Source: Sphingosinicellaceae bacterium
GTDB lineage: Bacteria; Pseudomonadota; Alphaproteobacteria; Sphingomonadales; Sphingomonadaceae
NCBI GenBank assembly: GCA_019285715.1
Contig: CP079108.1
Span: 744,001-808,000, forward strand
Reading direction: 5' to 3'
DNA length: 64,000 bases
A program made the position numbers and the translations under genes. Within the stretch, counting starts at the first letter, position 1. Every line of letters starts with the position of its first letter. This document shows, one piece after another, positions 8,459 through 16,472 of this stretch. The notes under the pieces were generated by a model. The model was not told where the DNA came from. It searched no databases and was given only the letters and a program-made list of their open reading frames with translations.

Positions 8459-10570
8459 ATGATCGGTAACAAAACCTTGCGTTCGATCCTGCTTGCCGGC
8501 GTTGCGCTCGGTACGCCGGGACTGGCCAGCGCCGCCGACGATGCGGTCCCGGCGGCCCAGCTCAACGACATCATCGTCACCGCGCAGCGCCGCAGCGAAA
8601 AGCTGCAGGAGGTGCCAATCCAGGTGACGGTGCTGAGTGCCGAGACCATCGAGAAGGCCGGCATCAAGTCGACCGCCGACGCGCTGATGCTGGTGCCGAA
8701 CGTCACCTTCGACGAGTCGTTCACCTATCTCAACAGCTTCATCACCGTGCGCGGGCTGGCGCAGATCAACAACGCCGATGCGCCCGTCGCGGTGATTGTC
8801 GACGGCGTCCCGCAGAACAGCCAGAAGCAGTTGCGGATGGACCTGTTCGACATCGAGCGGATCGAGGTGCTGAAGGGCCCTCAGGGTGGTCTCTACGGTC
8901 GCAACGCGCTGGGCGGTGCGATCAATATCGTCACCAAGCGGCCGACCAACGACTTCGAGGGCTTCCTCGATGCCAGCTACGGCAACGGCGACGCCGTCAA
9001 CATCAGCGGCGCGGTGTCGGGGCCGATCATTCCCGACACCCTGCTGTTCCGGGCCAGCGGCAGCTACAAGTACGATGGCGGCCGCATCGACAACGCCTAC
9101 ACCGGCAAGGCGGTGGACTTCGTCAAGCACGACTACGACCTGCGCGGCCAGCTGAACTACATCGCCAGCGACCGGCTGCAGTTCGACCTGCGCGCGTCCT
9201 ACCGCGATTTCTCGGCCGGCAGCATCTACGACAGCGTCGTCCTCAGCGGCGACGCCAACGATTTCCAGTCGCCGCGCTCGAACATCGAGGGCCTGTCGTT
9301 CGGCCACGTCGGCGACTACTCGTTGAAGGCCGACTACGACTTCGGCGGCGTCACGCTGACCAGCATCACCGCGCACACCGACCTGGTCGAGAGCTACCGC
9401 GGCGACCTCGATTTCGACAACCCGGTCGACTTGCCGAGTGGCTTCGCCGGGCTTGGTTTCCAGGCCGGGCAGGGTCAGGACCTGCGGCTCAAGCTGACCA
9501 GCCAGGAACTGCGACTGGTGTCGGATTCCCACAAGCCGTTTCGCTGGATCCTAGGCGGCTACTACCTTCACACCAAGCGCTCGCTGAATACCCAGGTGTT
9601 CATCGATCTCGACGGCAGCCGTGCCCAGTATGACAACCAGTCGCTGATCATCGTGCATCTGCTGGAAGACAATTCCAACGATGCCTACGCCGCCTACGGC
9701 CAGTTCGACTACGACATCAACGATGCGCTGACCCTGTCCGGCGCGCTGCGCTACGATCACGACCGGCGTGACCAGACCGACGAGATCGGCGGCGGCGAGC
9801 GCGTCGCCAACTTCTCCAAGGTCCAGCCCAAGGTCACGCTGACCTACAAGATCGACCCGTCGCACCTGCTGTACGCGACCTACAGCACCGGCTTCCGGTC
9901 CGGCGGCTACAACGCCCCGACGGTCGTAATCCCGGTCTACAAGGCGGAAACGCTGACCAACTACGAGGCCGGCTTCAAGACCAGCTGGCTCGACAACCGC
10001 CTGCGTCTTAACGGCGCCGTCTATCTCGAGAAGGACCATAATTATCAGTCGTTCTACATCGACGTGACGACCGGCTCGCAAATCATCGGCAACATCGACA
10101 GGGTCAACATCTGGGGTGTTGAGCTCGAGGCGCAGGCGCTGGTCGCCAAGGGCCTGGAACTCACCGCGGCGCTCGGTACGACCGACACCGACATCCGCCG
10201 CAACACCGCCGCGCCGGACACCGTCGGCAACCACACGCCGAAGACAACACCGTGGACGCTCAATCTCGGCGCCCAGTATAGTCGACCGATCGGCGCGGAC
10301 ACCAATCTCATCCTGCGCGCCGATTTCCAGCACCGGACCAAGAAATACTGGCAGGTCGACAACCTCGACGTGCAGCAGGCGGTCAACATCGTGAACCTGC
10401 GCGCCGGTATCGAAAAGGGCGCGTGGTCGCTGTACGGCTTTGGCCGCAACGTCTTCAACGTCAAATATTACAGTGACTTCAATCCTGGCAAATACTCGGG
10501 CGCGCAGTTCGACATCGGTTTTCGGGCACAGCCGGCGACGTATGGTGTCGAAGCCAAGGTGAAGTTCTAG
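8459..10570 (+). CDS. TonB-dependent outer-membrane receptor
   Basis: A 703-residue receptor. A signal peptide (SILLAGVALGTPGLASA) is followed by the TonB box region NDIIVTAQRR (about 36-45). The plug domain follows, with ERIEVLKGPQGGLYGRNALGG near 140-160, then a beta barrel that ends in a hydrophobic strand, GVEAKVKF. ATG 8459 is chosen because AAAGGGGA lies seven bases upstream; a TTG six codons earlier is less likely. It sits 55 bases after the DUF917 gene and 24 before the permease gene, so it most likely imports the compound handled by the cassette across the outer membrane. The ligand is unknown. Confidence 0.92.
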   Translation: MIGNKTLRSILLAGVALGTPGLASAADDAVPAAQLNDIIVTAQRRSEKLQEVPIQVTVLSAETIEKAGIKSTADALMLVPNVTFDESFTYLNSFITVRGLAQINNADAPVAVIVDGVPQNSQKQLRMDLFDIERIEVLKGPQGGLYGRNALGGAINIVTKRPTNDFEGFLDASYGNGDAVNISGAVSGPIIPDTLLFRASGSYKYDGGRIDNAYTGKAVDFVKHDYDLRGQLNYIASDRLQFDLRASYRDFSAGSIYDSVVLSGDANDFQSPRSNIEGLSFGHVGDYSLKADYDFGGVTLTSITAHTDLVESYRGDLDFDNPVDLPSGFAGLGFQAGQGQDLRLKLTSQELRLVSDSHKPFRWILGGYYLHTKRSLNTQVFIDLDGSRAQYDNQSLIIVHLLEDNSNDAYAAYGQFDYDINDALTLSGALRYDHDRRDQTDEIGGGERVANFSKVQPKVTLTYKIDPSHLLYATYSTGFRSGGYNAPTVVIPVYKAETLTNYEAGFKTSWLDNRLRLNGAVYLEKDHNYQSFYIDVTTGSQIIGNIDRVNIWGVELEAQALVAKGLELTAALGTTDTDIRRNTAAPDTVGNHTPKTTPWTLNLGAQYSRPIGADTNLILRADFQHRTKKYWQVDNLDVQQAVNIVNLRAGIEKGAWSLYGFGRNVFNVKYYSDFNPGKYSGAQFDIGFRAQPATYGVEAKVKF

Positions 10571-10594
10571 GGGGAGCGGGTACCGGGCACCGCC

Positions 10595-11857
10595 ATGACC
10601 ACCAAGGCGGCACCCGGGGCCACCCTCGACGGCTTTGCCGCGGAACTGGTGCCCAGCGACCGGCAGGGCAGTGGCCGCAAGGTATTCTTCATCGTCGCCG
10701 GCAGCATGTGCGGGCTGCCGGCGTTTATCCTCGCGGCACGAATCTTCGATGCGTTGGGGTTCTCGGCAGGACTCGCGGCGGTCGGCATCGGCGGCGCGAT
10801 CTCGGGGGTGCTCGGAGCCTGCACCGCCTGGGCGGGATCGCGCACACGGATGGGCCTGGCGATGCTCGTCGACGCCGTCCTGCCGCCTGTCGGTGCGCGC
10901 GCGGTCAAGCTGATCATCGCGCTGTCGGCAGTCGGCTGGTTCGGGGTCGGGATCAGCGTGCTCGGTGAAACCGCGGCTCACGCACTGTCGAGATTGACCG
11001 GCGTGACGGTGGCACCGCTGGCCGTCGCCGTTCCCGCCTGCTTACTGATTGCGGCAGTGACCCTGCGCGGGACACGGGGGCTGGAGCGGCTCGGCCTCGT
11101 GCTGATCCCGGCAACGCTGGCGTTCCTGGGCCTCTCCACGCTGCTCGTCTTGTCGCGCCTCGGCGAAGCGACGGCGGCGGTGGCGACCCACACGCTGAGC
11201 TTCGGCGAAGCCGTTTCCGCCGTCGTCGGCAGCTACATCGTCGGCATCGTCATCCAGCCCGACTACGGCCGCTTCGTGCGCCGGCCGATGGCCGCCGCCG
11301 GTGCTGCTGCCGCGGCGCTGGGCATCGTCTATCCGCTCGTCCTCACACTGTCCGCACTGGCCAGCAGCGTCACCCACACGCCCGAGCTGATCTCGGCGAT
11401 GATCCTGCTCGGTTTCGGCGTGCCGGCGCTTGTGATCCTGGCGCTCGGCTCGGGCATCGACGCGTCCGCAAGCCTTTACTCCGGCAGCCTGTCACTCTCG
11501 AACCAGCTGCCGCGCCTGCCGTTCGCCGCCGTCATCATCGCGGCCACGCTGGTCGGCCTTGGCCTCGTCCTGCTCGGGGCCGAGACGGTGTTCATCCCGT
11601 TCCTGCTGGTGCTCGGCGTCAGCCTGCCGCCGCTGGCGATCGTCATGATCCTGGCGACGCTGACGGCGGGGGAGGCCGTCGCCGCCCCGGGCCGAGCGGC
11701 TCGAAACGCGGCGCTGGCGGCGTGGCTGGCAGGCAGTGCGGTCGGGTTTCTTACAGCGCACACCGCGATCGCCCTGACCTCGCTGCCGACGCTCGACTCC
11801 ATTCTCGCGGCCGTGATCGTATTCAGTGCTGCCCGCTTCGTGCTTAAGCGCGGCTGA
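10595..11857 (+). CDS. NCS1-family permease, cytosine permease (CodB)-like
   Basis: A 420-residue integral membrane protein with about twelve hydrophobic helices. It begins with a short polar stretch (LDGFAAELVPSDRQG) and the helix FFIVAGSMCGLPAFILA, as in CodB-like nucleobase/cation symporters of the NCS1 family. The same family includes the hydantoin transporter Mhp1. It closes the cassette, 24 bases after the receptor, and probably carries the same substrate across the inner membrane once it reaches the periplasm. Nucleobase, hydantoin or a similar small heterocycle is the likely cargo; sequence by eye does not tell which. Confidence 0.85.
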   Translation: MTTKAAPGATLDGFAAELVPSDRQGSGRKVFFIVAGSMCGLPAFILAARIFDALGFSAGLAAVGIGGAISGVLGACTAWAGSRTRMGLAMLVDAVLPPVGARAVKLIIALSAVGWFGVGISVLGETAAHALSRLTGVTVAPLAVAVPACLLIAAVTLRGTRGLERLGLVLIPATLAFLGLSTLLVLSRLGEATAAVATHTLSFGEAVSAVVGSYIVGIVIQPDYGRFVRRPMAAAGAAAAALGIVYPLVLTLSALASSVTHTPELISAMILLGFGVPALVILALGSGIDASASLYSGSLSLSNQLPRLPFAAVIIAATLVGLGLVLLGAETVFIPFLLVLGVSLPPLAIVMILATLTAGEAVAAPGRAARNAALAAWLAGSAVGFLTAHTAIALTSLPTLDSILAAVIVFSAARFVLKRG

Positions 11858-12099
11858 CCGCTGCTCGCCGAATTGGCAGCCTCCGAACGTCCGCACCCGC
11901 TCTGCGACCATCCATCGCATTCTTCGAGGTCCGCCTCGGTGCCGTAAGTTCGCGCGGGTCGGGAGCGACATGCGCTGCTCTGCCGCGGCAAGACTGGAAC
12001 GGAACAATTAAGCGGTCATCAGCTTCTACGTCGCGAGTTAGCCGATCGTCATCGGCACGCAGGGCCCGATAACATGGTAACACCACAGTCTCTTCGGGC

Positions 12100-13332
12100 A
12101 TGACCAGCACTGACGAAAATAGGCAAGATCGCGACCGACCTGAACCGGATGGCCGAGATGCGGAAGCTGCTCCCGTACAGCCTGACGAGCCGCATCCCGA
12201 CGACGATGCGAAGAAACCCGTGGGAAATGACGATGCTGGAAAATCTGAGCCGGCAAAGGGCGGTGACGGGGACGATGAAGAGCCCAAGGAGCCGGAGAAG
12301 CTGCCGCTCTACAAGCGCCCGCTTTTCTGGATCATCGGCGGCATCGTCCTCGTTGTCCTGATCGTCGGCGGCACGCTCTACTGGCTCCACGCCCGGCAAT
12401 ACACGTCGACCGACGACGCCTTCGTCGACGCGCACATCGTGCGGCTTTCAGCCGAGGTGTCCGGTCGCCTGACCGGGGTCGCGGAGCTTGATAACCGCCA
12501 TGTCGTCGCTGGGCAGATTCTCGCTACCATCGAGCCGACCAGCGCCAACGCGACGCTGGAGCAGGCGCGCGGCCAGCTGGTCACGGCGCAGGCCAACGTC
12601 CGCGCCGCCGTGGCGCAGGTCGCCGCGGCGCGCGCGACCCGGGCGCAGGCGGTAGCGACCGCGCGTGGCCCCGCGGCGCAGGCCGAGCAGGCCCGGCGCG
12701 ACCTCGAACGCTATCTGGCGCTGCAGCAGCTTGACCCGGCGGCGGTGGCCGGGACCCAACTCGACGCGGCCCGGGCCAACGCGCGCAACACCGAGGCGCA
12801 GGCCGCCGCGGCGCGCCGTGATATCGCCAGCCAGACCGCCAACATCGAGGTCGCGAAGAAGCAGGCGGACGCCAGCCGTGCGCAGATCATCGCCGCGCGT
12901 GCCCAGATCGCCAGTGCGTCGAACACCGTCGGCAACCTGCACATCGTCGCGCCAATCTCGGGTCAGGTCGTCAACCGCAGCGTCAACCTCGGCTCGTACG
13001 TCGCGCCGGGGCAGCAGGTCATGGCGATAGTCCCCGACCGGCTGTGGATTACTGCCAATTTCAAGGAGACGCAGCTCGTCGACATGCGCCGTGGCCAGCA
13101 TGTCGACATTAAGGTCGACGCCTTCCCCGACGTCGACTTCGAGGGCCACGTCGACTCGATCCAGCGCGGCGCGGGCCAGGCCTTTGCGCTGCTGCCGCCG
13201 CAGAACGCCACCGGCAACTACGTCAAGGTCGTCCAGCGTGTGCCGGTCCGGATCCTGTTCGACCGTCCCGACCCGCGCCGCTATGCGATCGGCCCGGGCA
13301 TGTCGGTGATCCCTACGGTCAAGGTCCGCTGA
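12100..13332 (+). CDS. HlyD/EmrA-type membrane fusion protein
   Basis: A 410-residue periplasmic adaptor of a tripartite efflux pump. A single membrane segment (about 77-97) anchors it. A lipoyl/barrel-sandwich motif (DDAFVDAHIVRLSAEVSGRL) follows, then a long Ala/Gln-rich coiled coil (about 150-270). The second half of the lipoyl domain (HIVAPISGQVVNRSVNLG) and a beta-barrel end complete it. The first 70 residues are unusual: a hydrophilic Asp/Glu/Pro-rich tail on the cytoplasmic side. The stop codon is directly followed by the GTG of the emrB-like gene. No dedicated regulator lies next to it. I see no strong Shine-Dalgarno before ATG 12100. Confidence 0.9.
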   Translation: MTSTDENRQDRDRPEPDGRDAEAAPVQPDEPHPDDDAKKPVGNDDAGKSEPAKGGDGDDEEPKEPEKLPLYKRPLFWIIGGIVLVVLIVGGTLYWLHARQYTSTDDAFVDAHIVRLSAEVSGRLTGVAELDNRHVVAGQILATIEPTSANATLEQARGQLVTAQANVRAAVAQVAAARATRAQAVATARGPAAQAEQARRDLERYLALQQLDPAAVAGTQLDAARANARNTEAQAAAARRDIASQTANIEVAKKQADASRAQIIAARAQIASASNTVGNLHIVAPISGQVVNRSVNLGSYVAPGQQVMAIVPDRLWITANFKETQLVDMRRGQHVDIKVDAFPDVDFEGHVDSIQRGAGQAFALLPPQNATGNYVKVVQRVPVRILFDRPDPRRYAIGPGMSVIPTVKVR

Positions 13333-14931
13333 GTGGCGAGCGCGGCCGCGGGTGGCTGGACCGACGAGCGTTCGGCGGCGGGCGACCGCAACCCGTGGGC
13401 GATCGTCGCGGTGATCAGCATCGCGACCTTCATGGAGGTGCTCGACACCTCGATCGCTAATGTCAGCCTGACCAACATCGCCGGCGGCCTGTCGGTATCG
13501 CTCGACCAGGCGACCTGGGTGCTGACCAGCTACCTGGTCTCGAACGCGATCGTCATCCCGATCTCGGGGTGGCTGTCCGACGTCATCGGGCGCAAGCGCT
13601 ATTACATGCTGTCGGTGGCGCTGTTCACGGCGGCATCGTTGCTGTGCGGGCTGGCGCCGAACATCCAGGTCCTGGTGATTGCGCGCATCCTGCAGGGCAT
13701 CGGCGGCGGCGGGCTGGCACCGTCGGAGCAGTCGATTCTCGCCGACACTTTCCCGCCGGCGAAGCGCGGGCAGGCATTCGCGGCCTACGCCATCGTCGTC
13801 GTCGTCGGGCCGGTGCTCGGGCCGACGCTGGGCGGCTACATCACCGACAACATCAGCTGGCACTGGATCTTCCTGATCAACGTGCCGATCGGCATCGGCT
13901 CGCTGCTCCTCGTCAACACCTTCGTCTGCGAGCCCGAGGCGTTGAAGAAGGAGCGTGCGGCAAAGCTCAAGTCGGGCCTCAGTGTCGACTGGGTTGGCTT
14001 CCTGCTCATCGCCATCGGGCTCGGTTGCCTCGAGGTGACGCTGGACCGCGGCGAGCGCGAGGACTGGTTCGACAGCAACTTCATCCTTGTCACGGCGGCG
14101 CTGTCGGCGACCGCGCTGATCGCGCTGGTCGTGTGGGAGCTCAACCGCAAGGACCCGATCGTCAACCTGCGGCTGATGGGCAACCGCAACTTCTCGATTG
14201 CGCTGTTCGTGATGCTGACTACGGGGCTGATCCTGTTCGGGACGACGCAGTTGATCCCGCAGCTGCTGCAGGAGGTGCTGGGCTATTCCGCCACCGACGC
14301 TGGACTGGCGATGACCGTCGGCGGCATTGTCACGATCGTCGTCATGCCGCTCGTCGGGGTGCTGACCGGCAAGGTCGATACGCGGCTGTTGCTGTTTCCG
14401 GCGCTGGTGGTGACCGCACTGGCGCTGTGGAACCTGTCGCATTTCAACGCCGATATCTCGTTCTGGGACGCAGCGCAGGGGCGGCTGTTCCAGGCGGTGG
14501 CGCTGCCGTTCCTGTTCGTGCCGATCAATACCGTCGCCTTCGTCGGGCTGCCCAAGAACCAGACCAACCAGGCCTCGGCGCTCCTCAACGTGGCGCGCAA
14601 TCTCGGCGGGACTTTCGGCATCTCGTGGGCGCAGACTTTGCTCGCCCAGCGTGGCCAGGTCCAGCAGTCGCGGATCGTCGAGGGGCTGAGCCCGCTCAAC
14701 CCGAACTACAACGAGGGGCTGGGTAATATCGCCGGGCTGGTCGGGCAGGCGACCGATGCCAACATGACCCAGCTCGGCATCCTCTACAGCCAGGTCCAGA
14801 AGCAGGCGCAGACGCTCGCCTTCCTCGACACCTTCCACGCGTTGATGATCTTCGTCATCATCGTCGCGCCGCTGACCCTGTTCCTGCGCCCGCCCAAGCC
14901 CGGCGAAGGCGGCGGGGAGGGCGGGGCATGA
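13333..14931 (+). CDS. DHA2-family multidrug MFS transporter, EmrB-like
   Basis: A 532-residue transporter with about 14 hydrophobic helices. It has the DHA2 signatures TFMEVLDTSIANVSL near residue 35, WVLTSYLVSNAIVIPISGWL near 58 and the loop GRKRYYMLSVALFT. It is the proton-driven inner-membrane pump that works with the fusion protein encoded just upstream and the outer-membrane factor downstream. The GTG start immediately follows the TGA of the emrA-like gene. The 3' end overlaps the next gene by four bases (ATGA). The three genes therefore form one operon for export of hydrophobic drugs or metabolites; actual substrates are unknown. Confidence 0.92.
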   Translation: MASAAAGGWTDERSAAGDRNPWAIVAVISIATFMEVLDTSIANVSLTNIAGGLSVSLDQATWVLTSYLVSNAIVIPISGWLSDVIGRKRYYMLSVALFTAASLLCGLAPNIQVLVIARILQGIGGGGLAPSEQSILADTFPPAKRGQAFAAYAIVVVVGPVLGPTLGGYITDNISWHWIFLINVPIGIGSLLLVNTFVCEPEALKKERAAKLKSGLSVDWVGFLLIAIGLGCLEVTLDRGEREDWFDSNFILVTAALSATALIALVVWELNRKDPIVNLRLMGNRNFSIALFVMLTTGLILFGTTQLIPQLLQEVLGYSATDAGLAMTVGGIVTIVVMPLVGVLTGKVDTRLLLFPALVVTALALWNLSHFNADISFWDAAQGRLFQAVALPFLFVPINTVAFVGLPKNQTNQASALLNVARNLGGTFGISWAQTLLAQRGQVQQSRIVEGLSPLNPNYNEGLGNIAGLVGQATDANMTQLGILYSQVQKQAQTLAFLDTFHALMIFVIIVAPLTLFLRPPKPGEGGGEGGA

Positions 14932-16469
14932 AGCGCGCCGGCATCCTCCTCGCCCTGCTCGCCAGCGCCTGCACGGTCGGCCCGGACTACGCGCCGCCCG
15001 CCCTGCCGACGCCCCCGGCCTACGGCGAGCCGCAGTCGACCGATACGCGCCCGTTCGACATCGCGAGATGGTGGCAGGGCTTCGGCGATCCCGAGCTGAA
15101 CCGGCTCATCGCCATCGCGCTCGCCGACAGCCTCGACATCCAGACCGCGGCGTCGCGCATCCGGCAGGCACGCACCGACGTTCGCATCGCCCGCGCCGAG
15201 GGCTTGCCGACCGTCGATGCGATGGCGGGGGACAATTACATCAAGCTCAGCAAGAACGCCGGCATCTCCTCGCTGGCGAGCCAGTTCGGCGGTGGGGCGA
15301 GCGGCGGCGGCGCGGCCGGCGGGGGTTCATCCGGCTCCGGCGGCGGAATCGCGCTACCGGGCGGCGGTATCAACACCTTCTCGCTGGGCTTCGATGCGAC
15401 CTGGGAGCTCGACCTGTTCGGCGGTGTCCGGCGCGGCATCGAAGGCGCCGTCGCTCGCGTTGATGCGGCCGTGTGGAATGCCCGCGATGCGCAGGTGACG
15501 CTGACCTCCGAAGTCGCCGACGCCTATCTCCAGCTCCGCCTCGCGCAGAACCGGGAACTCGTCGCCAAGGCCGAGATCGCCCGCCAGACGCGCAGCCTCG
15601 ACCTGCTGGTCAAGACGGCTACGGTAGGGCTCGTGCCGGAGAGCAACTTGCTCCAGCAGCGCACGCAGCTTGCGGCCGCGCAGGCGACGCTGCCGCAGAT
15701 CCTCACCGAGGAACACGTCCAGATGCACGCGCTGAGCGTACTGCTCGCCAAGGCGCCTGACACGCTGACCGCCGAGCTGTCGCAACGCCGCGTCGACCCG
15801 CCGGTACCCCCGGTTATTCCGCCCGGCCTGCCCTCCGAACTGCTGCGCCGCCGTCCCGACATCCGCGCCGCCGAACGCAATCTTGCCGGCGCTACCGCGG
15901 ATATCGGGGTCGCGGTGGCCGATCTCTATCCGAAGCTGTCGCTAACCGGCGCGGCGGAGCTGCTGTCGTCGTCGCTGTCGAAGCTGTTTACCGCGGACTC
16001 GATCCAGATCACCGGCGGCGCGGCGCTCAGCTTTCCGCTCCTCGACTGGGGCCGCCGCAAGGCGACCGTCCGCGCCCGGCGCGAGGCCGCGACCCAAGCC
16101 TATCTCGATTATCAGCGGACCGTGCTCGCGGCGCTGCGCGACGTCGACGATGCGCTGGTCCGGATTGCCACCGAGCAGCAGCGCGTCGCGGTGCTCACGG
16201 CGGGCGTCGTCGATGCCGAGCGGTCCGTCCACGCCGTGCAGGCGCGCTATGTCTCCGGCCTCGAGAACCTGACCGCGGTCCTCGACGCCCAGCAAGCGTT
16301 GCTTCAAACGCGCGACACGCTGGCGCAAAGCGACGGTGCCCTGCGCCGCGACACGGTCTCGCTCTACAAGGCGCTCGGCGGCGGCTGGTCGGACATGCCC
16401 GTCCCCGATGCGCCCAGGCCGCGCGATAAAAAGCGCTTTCCGGACGCCACAGGCGCTTCCGGATCGTAA
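14928..16469 (+). CDS. NodT-type outer-membrane efflux lipoprotein (TolC-like)
   Basis: A 513-residue outer-membrane factor. The lipobox LLASAC places the acylated Cys at residue 15. The following CTVGPDYAPP and the two-repeat coiled-coil/barrel pattern (FGDPELNRLI, ELDLFGGVRRGIEG, GLPSELLRRRPDIRAAERNL) are typical of the NodT family. An unusual Gly/Ser-rich insertion lies at about residues 121-147 in the first barrel/hairpin repeat. The ATG overlaps the upstream stop (ATGA). It completes the tripartite pump with the EmrA- and EmrB-like proteins. The next gene, on the opposite strand, ends three bases after it. Confidence 0.92.
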   Translation: MKRAGILLALLASACTVGPDYAPPALPTPPAYGEPQSTDTRPFDIARWWQGFGDPELNRLIAIALADSLDIQTAASRIRQARTDVRIARAEGLPTVDAMAGDNYIKLSKNAGISSLASQFGGGASGGGAAGGGSSGSGGGIALPGGGINTFSLGFDATWELDLFGGVRRGIEGAVARVDAAVWNARDAQVTLTSEVADAYLQLRLAQNRELVAKAEIARQTRSLDLLVKTATVGLVPESNLLQQRTQLAAAQATLPQILTEEHVQMHALSVLLAKAPDTLTAELSQRRVDPPVPPVIPPGLPSELLRRRPDIRAAERNLAGATADIGVAVADLYPKLSLTGAAELLSSSLSKLFTADSIQITGGAALSFPLLDWGRRKATVRARREAATQAYLDYQRTVLAALRDVDDALVRIATEQQRVAVLTAGVVDAERSVHAVQARYVSGLENLTAVLDAQQALLQTRDTLAQSDGALRRDTVSLYKALGGGWSDMPVPDAPRPRDKKRFPDATGASGS

Positions 16470-16472
16470 GCG

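Noticed and set aside
11858-12099. Intergenic region before the efflux operon, searched for a regulator or RNA gene
   Set aside because: Only a chance minus-strand frame; no tRNA-like fold, no clear promoter or palindrome.
12448-14838. A minus-strand open frame of 796 codons antisense to the emrA/emrB-like genes
   Set aside because: Low-complexity Arg/Asp/Gln-rich translation; the opposite strand carries clear efflux genes.
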